From NCBI GenBank assembly GCA_001602645.1, contig LUYE01000018.1, positions 1 through 64,000 on the forward strand: a DNA stretch of 64,000 nucleotides, read 5' to 3'. Shown here piece after piece: positions 63,329 through 64,000 of this stretch. The stretch's first letter is position 1. Each line of letters opens with the position of its first letter. Source of the DNA: Methanosarcinales archaeon Methan_01. GTDB lineage: Archaea > Halobacteriota > Methanosarcinia > Methanotrichales > Methanotrichaceae. The translations under genes and the position numbers were made by a program. Below the pieces are notes generated by a model. It ran no database searches. It saw only the letters and a list, made by a program, of their open reading frames with translations, and had not been told where the DNA came from.

Positions 63329-64000
63329 TTGAATACTTCAACAATTTTTATGTTGGTGCTCGTGGCATTCTCTGCACCTATAGCAGTAATTCCAGTGATC
63401 GCATCTGACTACACTTTGGATATCTTTGGTAACGCCAACATGGATGCAGTCGTAGATGAGGTGGACATCGAATACGTGTGGGGGATTATTGGGGGGACTA
63501 ACGAGGTCACGGAGCTGGCAGACGCCAATTATGATGGCGAGATCGACGAAGAGGATATCACGCAGATAGAGCTTATAATCGCCGGAGAAGAGACTGAGCT
63601 CACCCTCATAGATATGGCAGATAGGATAGTAACGATCTCGATGCCAATAGAGGGTGTTGTTGTTACACATCGGGAACAATATGAGCAATTGAGAGCTATT
63701 AAAGTGCCAAAGGATGTAATCCTAACAGCAGAACGGCAGATTCTAACCACGCCGGAGTATACAAGATACTTCGCAGAATATCAAAATTTGCCGGATATCG
63801 GAAGTGGCAGTAGCCCTAATGTCGAAGCGCTAATCGGGCTACAGCCAGACTTGATTCTTATGGGTTCATACGGAGAAAATTCGTCCCAACATTCAGCGGC
63901 TCTAAGCGTGTTTGAATCCGCGGGTATTCCCTTGATTTATTCGCACGAAACTGAGACGAACTTCGCTGAAAATATAAGGATGCTTGGATACGTCTTTGCA
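63329..64000 (+). CDS. Dockerin-metal chelate-binding protein 7 (partial, runs off the window)
   Basis: The first 224 codons are visible and open to the last base. Start TTG at 63329 directly follows the stop of gene 6, with GGAGGAG seven bases upstream. Signal (about 1-28), calcium loops NANMDAVVDEVD and DANYDGEIDEED, then a binding domain with VTISMPIEGVVVTHREQYEQLRAI and SPNVEALIGLQPDLILMG. The arginine usual in 'PIERVV' is replaced by glycine. The C-terminal class cannot be seen. Confidence 0.88.
   Translation, partial: MNTSTIFMLVLVAFSAPIAVIPVIASDYTLDIFGNANMDAVVDEVDIEYVWGIIGGTNEVTELADANYDGEIDEEDITQIELIIAGEETELTLIDMADRIVTISMPIEGVVVTHREQYEQLRAIKVPKDVILTAERQILTTPEYTRYFAEYQNLPDIGSGSSPNVEALIGLQPDLILMGSYGENSSQHSAALSVFESAGIPLIYSHETETNFAENIRMLGYVFA

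Noticed and set aside
55600-63560. Regularly repeated similar DNA segments suggesting a CRISPR array
   Set aside because: The repeats are over a kilobase apart and encode dockerin loops and signal peptides; there are no short direct repeats with unique spacers and no cas genes.
55479-64000. Cellulosome-type polysaccharide degradation cluster
   Set aside because: The dockerin modules are attached to solute-binding domains; no glycoside hydrolase, carbohydrate-binding module or cohesin is in the window.

Overview
The window reads as chromosome of a high-GC methanogenic archaeon. The strongest markers are the tail of mtrG followed by mtrH (methyl-H4MPT:coenzyme M methyltransferase), methanogenesis marker protein 14, 2-amino-3,7-dideoxy-D-threo-hept-6-ulosonate synthase, deoxyhypusine synthase, a thermosome, archaeal exosome and RNase P proteins, an intron-containing tRNA-Tyr and TATA/BRE promoters. 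The GC-rich coding style and gene content fit the Methanotrichaceae (Methanothrix/Methanocrinis type); that placement is an inference.

Layout. 1-5 kb: end of the mtr operon, a YkgJ-type cysteine-cluster protein, an aminotransferase, and a HEPN-MNT toxin-antitoxin pair sitting between two copies of a small cysteine-rich gene. 5-14 kb: a secreted beta-propeller-like protein behind a structured leader, a BASS-type transporter, a TRAM protein, a MacB/LolD-like ABC exporter, ADH synthase, a SIMPL protein, and DUF473 with a PAC2 protein. 14.4-19.9 kb: a redox and metal run (glutaredoxin, FTR-rubredoxin fusion, CopA, YHS protein, dihydrolipoamide dehydrogenase-like flavoprotein, nucleoside deaminase). 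20-28 kb: a decayed methyltransferase, pyrF, a thiamine-binding protein, grpE-dnaK-dnaJ and a thermosome. 28-33 kb: pstS-pstB-phoU-phoU without pstC or pstA, a frameshifted endonuclease V, ogt, a phosphodiesterase, tRNA-Tyr and tRNA-Asp, and a candidate structured RNA. 34-42 kb: speA divergent from deoxyhypusine synthase, and several secreted or surface proteins. 42-50 kb: the conserved archaeal RNA-processing/proteasome superoperon, all on the minus strand (L15e, RNA-binding protein, Rpp30, Pop5, PsmA, SBDS, Rrp4, Rrp41, Rrp42, L37Ae, RpoP, Brix, Pcc1, prefoldin beta), then tRNA-Arg and a CooT-like protein. 50-53.2 kb: a small conserved protein, mmp14 and a geranylgeranyl-reductase-family flavoprotein.

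At about 53.23 kb the sequence becomes visibly AT-richer and codon use changes. This accessory segment opens with a broken IS66-like transposase, then a class I O-methyltransferase translationally coupled to a cupin, then seven consecutive same-strand genes (the last cut by the window end). Each of the seven encodes a signal peptide, an N-terminal dockerin-type pair of calcium-binding loops, and a BtuF/FepB-like metal-chelate-binding domain. No cohesin, permease or ATPase for them is in the window. None of these binding proteins shows a lipobox or C-terminal membrane anchor, so the dockerin may be the tether. This array is the most unusual system here.

Several genes look freshly broken or rearranged: endonuclease V (two one-base losses at homopolymers), one copy of the duplicated cysteine-rich gene, the methyltransferase near 20.3 kb (its SAM-binding core is deleted), and the transposase. 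All calls come from reading the sequence and from knowledge of families; no database search was run.
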